This document shows positions 5,483 through 5,909 of a DNA stretch of 5,909 nucleotides, in pieces; position 1 is the first letter of the stretch, and every line of letters starts with the position of its first letter. The translations under genes were made by a program, and so were the position numbers. A model generated the notes under the pieces. The model ran no database searches. It was not told where the DNA came from and saw only the letters and a program-made list of their open reading frames with translations. The DNA lies in NCBI GenBank assembly GCA_937967425.1, contig CALBST010000319.1:1-5909 (forward strand). The letters are read 5' to 3'. This DNA comes from an uncultured Caulobacteraceae bacterium (GTDB lineage: Bacteria; Pseudomonadota; Alphaproteobacteria; Caulobacterales; TH1-2).

Positions 5483-5830
5483 TTAGGCCTGGGCGGTGAA
5501 TTGGTCGAACGCGCGCAACGCGTCAGCCGCGTAGTTGACGCTTGGGCCCCCGCCCATCTGGATGGCGACGCCCAGCGCCTCAGCCACATCCTGGCGTGCG
5601 GCGCCTACACGGTGCGCGCCGCGCGCGTGATAAGCGATGCAGCCCTCGCAACGAATGGCGACCGCGATGGCAAGCGCAAGCAGCTCCTTGGTCTTCTTAT
5701 CCAGCGAGCCCGCGGTTTGCGCGGCTTTTGACAGTCCGCCGAAGGCCGCCACCGTCTCGGGAATGAGCTTACGCAACTCGACGGCGTACGCGTCAATCTC
5801 GGCAATGCGTTCGGCGTAGTCTGTCGTCAT
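5483..5830 (-). CDS. Carboxymuconolactone decarboxylase-family, AhpD-like protein
   Basis: A 115-residue protein of the CMD/AhpD family. The redox centre is CEGCIAYH: C61, C64 and H68, with E49 twelve residues before C61, the same spacing as the proton-relay glutamate in AhpD. The downstream segment EALGVAIQMGGGPSVNYAADAL (84-105) is also typical of the family. Relatives reduce peroxides or disulfide partners through the CxxC pair; true carboxymuconolactone decarboxylases lack this pair, so a thiol-peroxidase or disulfide role is more likely than ring-cleavage metabolism. The protein is cytoplasmic with no signal peptide. ATG 5830 has GAGG five bases upstream. A strong terminator lies only 17 bases before the start codon, leaving little room for a dedicated promoter. 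It is followed by the small membrane-protein gene on the same strand. It is not accompanied by ahpC in this window, so I give no gene symbol. Confidence 0.92.
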   Translation of the reverse strand: MTTDYAERIAEIDAYAVELRKLIPETVAAFGGLSKAAQTAGSLDKKTKELLALAIAVAIRCEGCIAYHARGAHRVGAARQDVAEALGVAIQMGGGPSVNYAADALRAFDQFTAQA

Positions 5831-5847
5831 AAGAGCCTCATCCAGGC

Positions 5848-5883
5848 AAAAAAGCCGCCGCTCCGTTTTGACCCGGAGCGGCG
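5848..5883 (-). terminator. Rho-independent terminator immediately upstream of the AhpD-like gene
   Basis: A perfect ten-pair GC-rich stem (5856-5865 with 5874-5883) with an 8-base loop is followed on the minus strand by GC and then TTTTTT (5853-5848). It should end transcripts entering from the right of the window. Only 17 bases separate the T-run from ATG 5830, so it could also act as an attenuator in the leader of the AhpD-like gene. Confidence 0.85.
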
Positions 5884-5909
5884 TGCCCGACCAAGCGTTC
5901 CGCGCCTCC

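Noticed and set aside
5395..5589. Upstream extension of the small membrane protein to an ATG at 5589
   Set aside because: It would overlap most of the 3' part of the AhpD-like gene on the same strand in another frame and is arginine/proline/serine-rich without pattern; GTG 5394 has a proper Shine-Dalgarno.
1..5909. CRISPR arrays, insertion sequences and attachment sites
   Set aside because: I saw no spaced direct repeats, no transposase or integrase motifs and no paired terminal repeats; despite the accessory-like toxin-antitoxin pair, no mobile element boundary is visible.

Overview
The window is GC-rich bacterial DNA with tightly packed genes. FNR/FixK-type palindromes, a DnaQ-like exonuclease next to an ankyrin-repeat gene, and an SLAC1/TehA channel beside a hemerythrin-like protein together suggest a proteobacterium, most likely an alphaproteobacterium. 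This placement is inference from gene style, not a database match.

Left part (1-1002, minus strand): a short ankyrin-repeat protein, followed 87 bases downstream by a 3'-5' exonuclease of the DEDD/DnaQ superfamily that runs off the left edge. Their 5' region shares an unusually AT-rich divergent intergenic stretch (about 1180-1250) with the next operon. That stretch carries an extended -10 facing left, a -35/-10 pair facing right, and an inverted repeat over the right-facing promoter.

Centre (1234-3008, plus strand): a two-gene cassette overlapping by 7 bases. The first gene encodes a winged-helix protein with an unassigned N-terminal domain. The second encodes a nucleotidyltransferase of the AbiEii/MenT type. 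The layout matches an AbiE-like (type IV) toxin-antitoxin or phage-defence pair, with the winged-helix protein as antitoxin and autoregulator.

Right-centre (3009-5053, plus strand): a hemerythrin-like HHE protein and a ten-helix TDT/SLAC1-family transporter. A perfect FNR/FixK box lies upstream of the hemerythrin gene at exactly class II spacing from a plausible -10. Two weaker boxes 22 bp apart lie upstream of the transporter. The two genes probably respond to low oxygen, each from its own promoter.

Right end (5050-5830, minus strand): an AhpD-like carboxymuconolactone decarboxylase-family protein with the CxxC...H centre, then a small three-helix membrane protein. The membrane gene's stop codon overlaps the transporter's stop codon tail to tail. 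A strong Rho-independent terminator on the minus strand sits only 17 bases upstream of the AhpD-like start codon, so that gene is either read through from the right or controlled at this hairpin.

The most interesting points are the AbiE-like pair with its possible operator, the FNR-type promoter architecture, the loss of an expected histidine ligand in the hemerythrin-like protein, and a hairpin that could hide the ribosome binding site of the small membrane protein.
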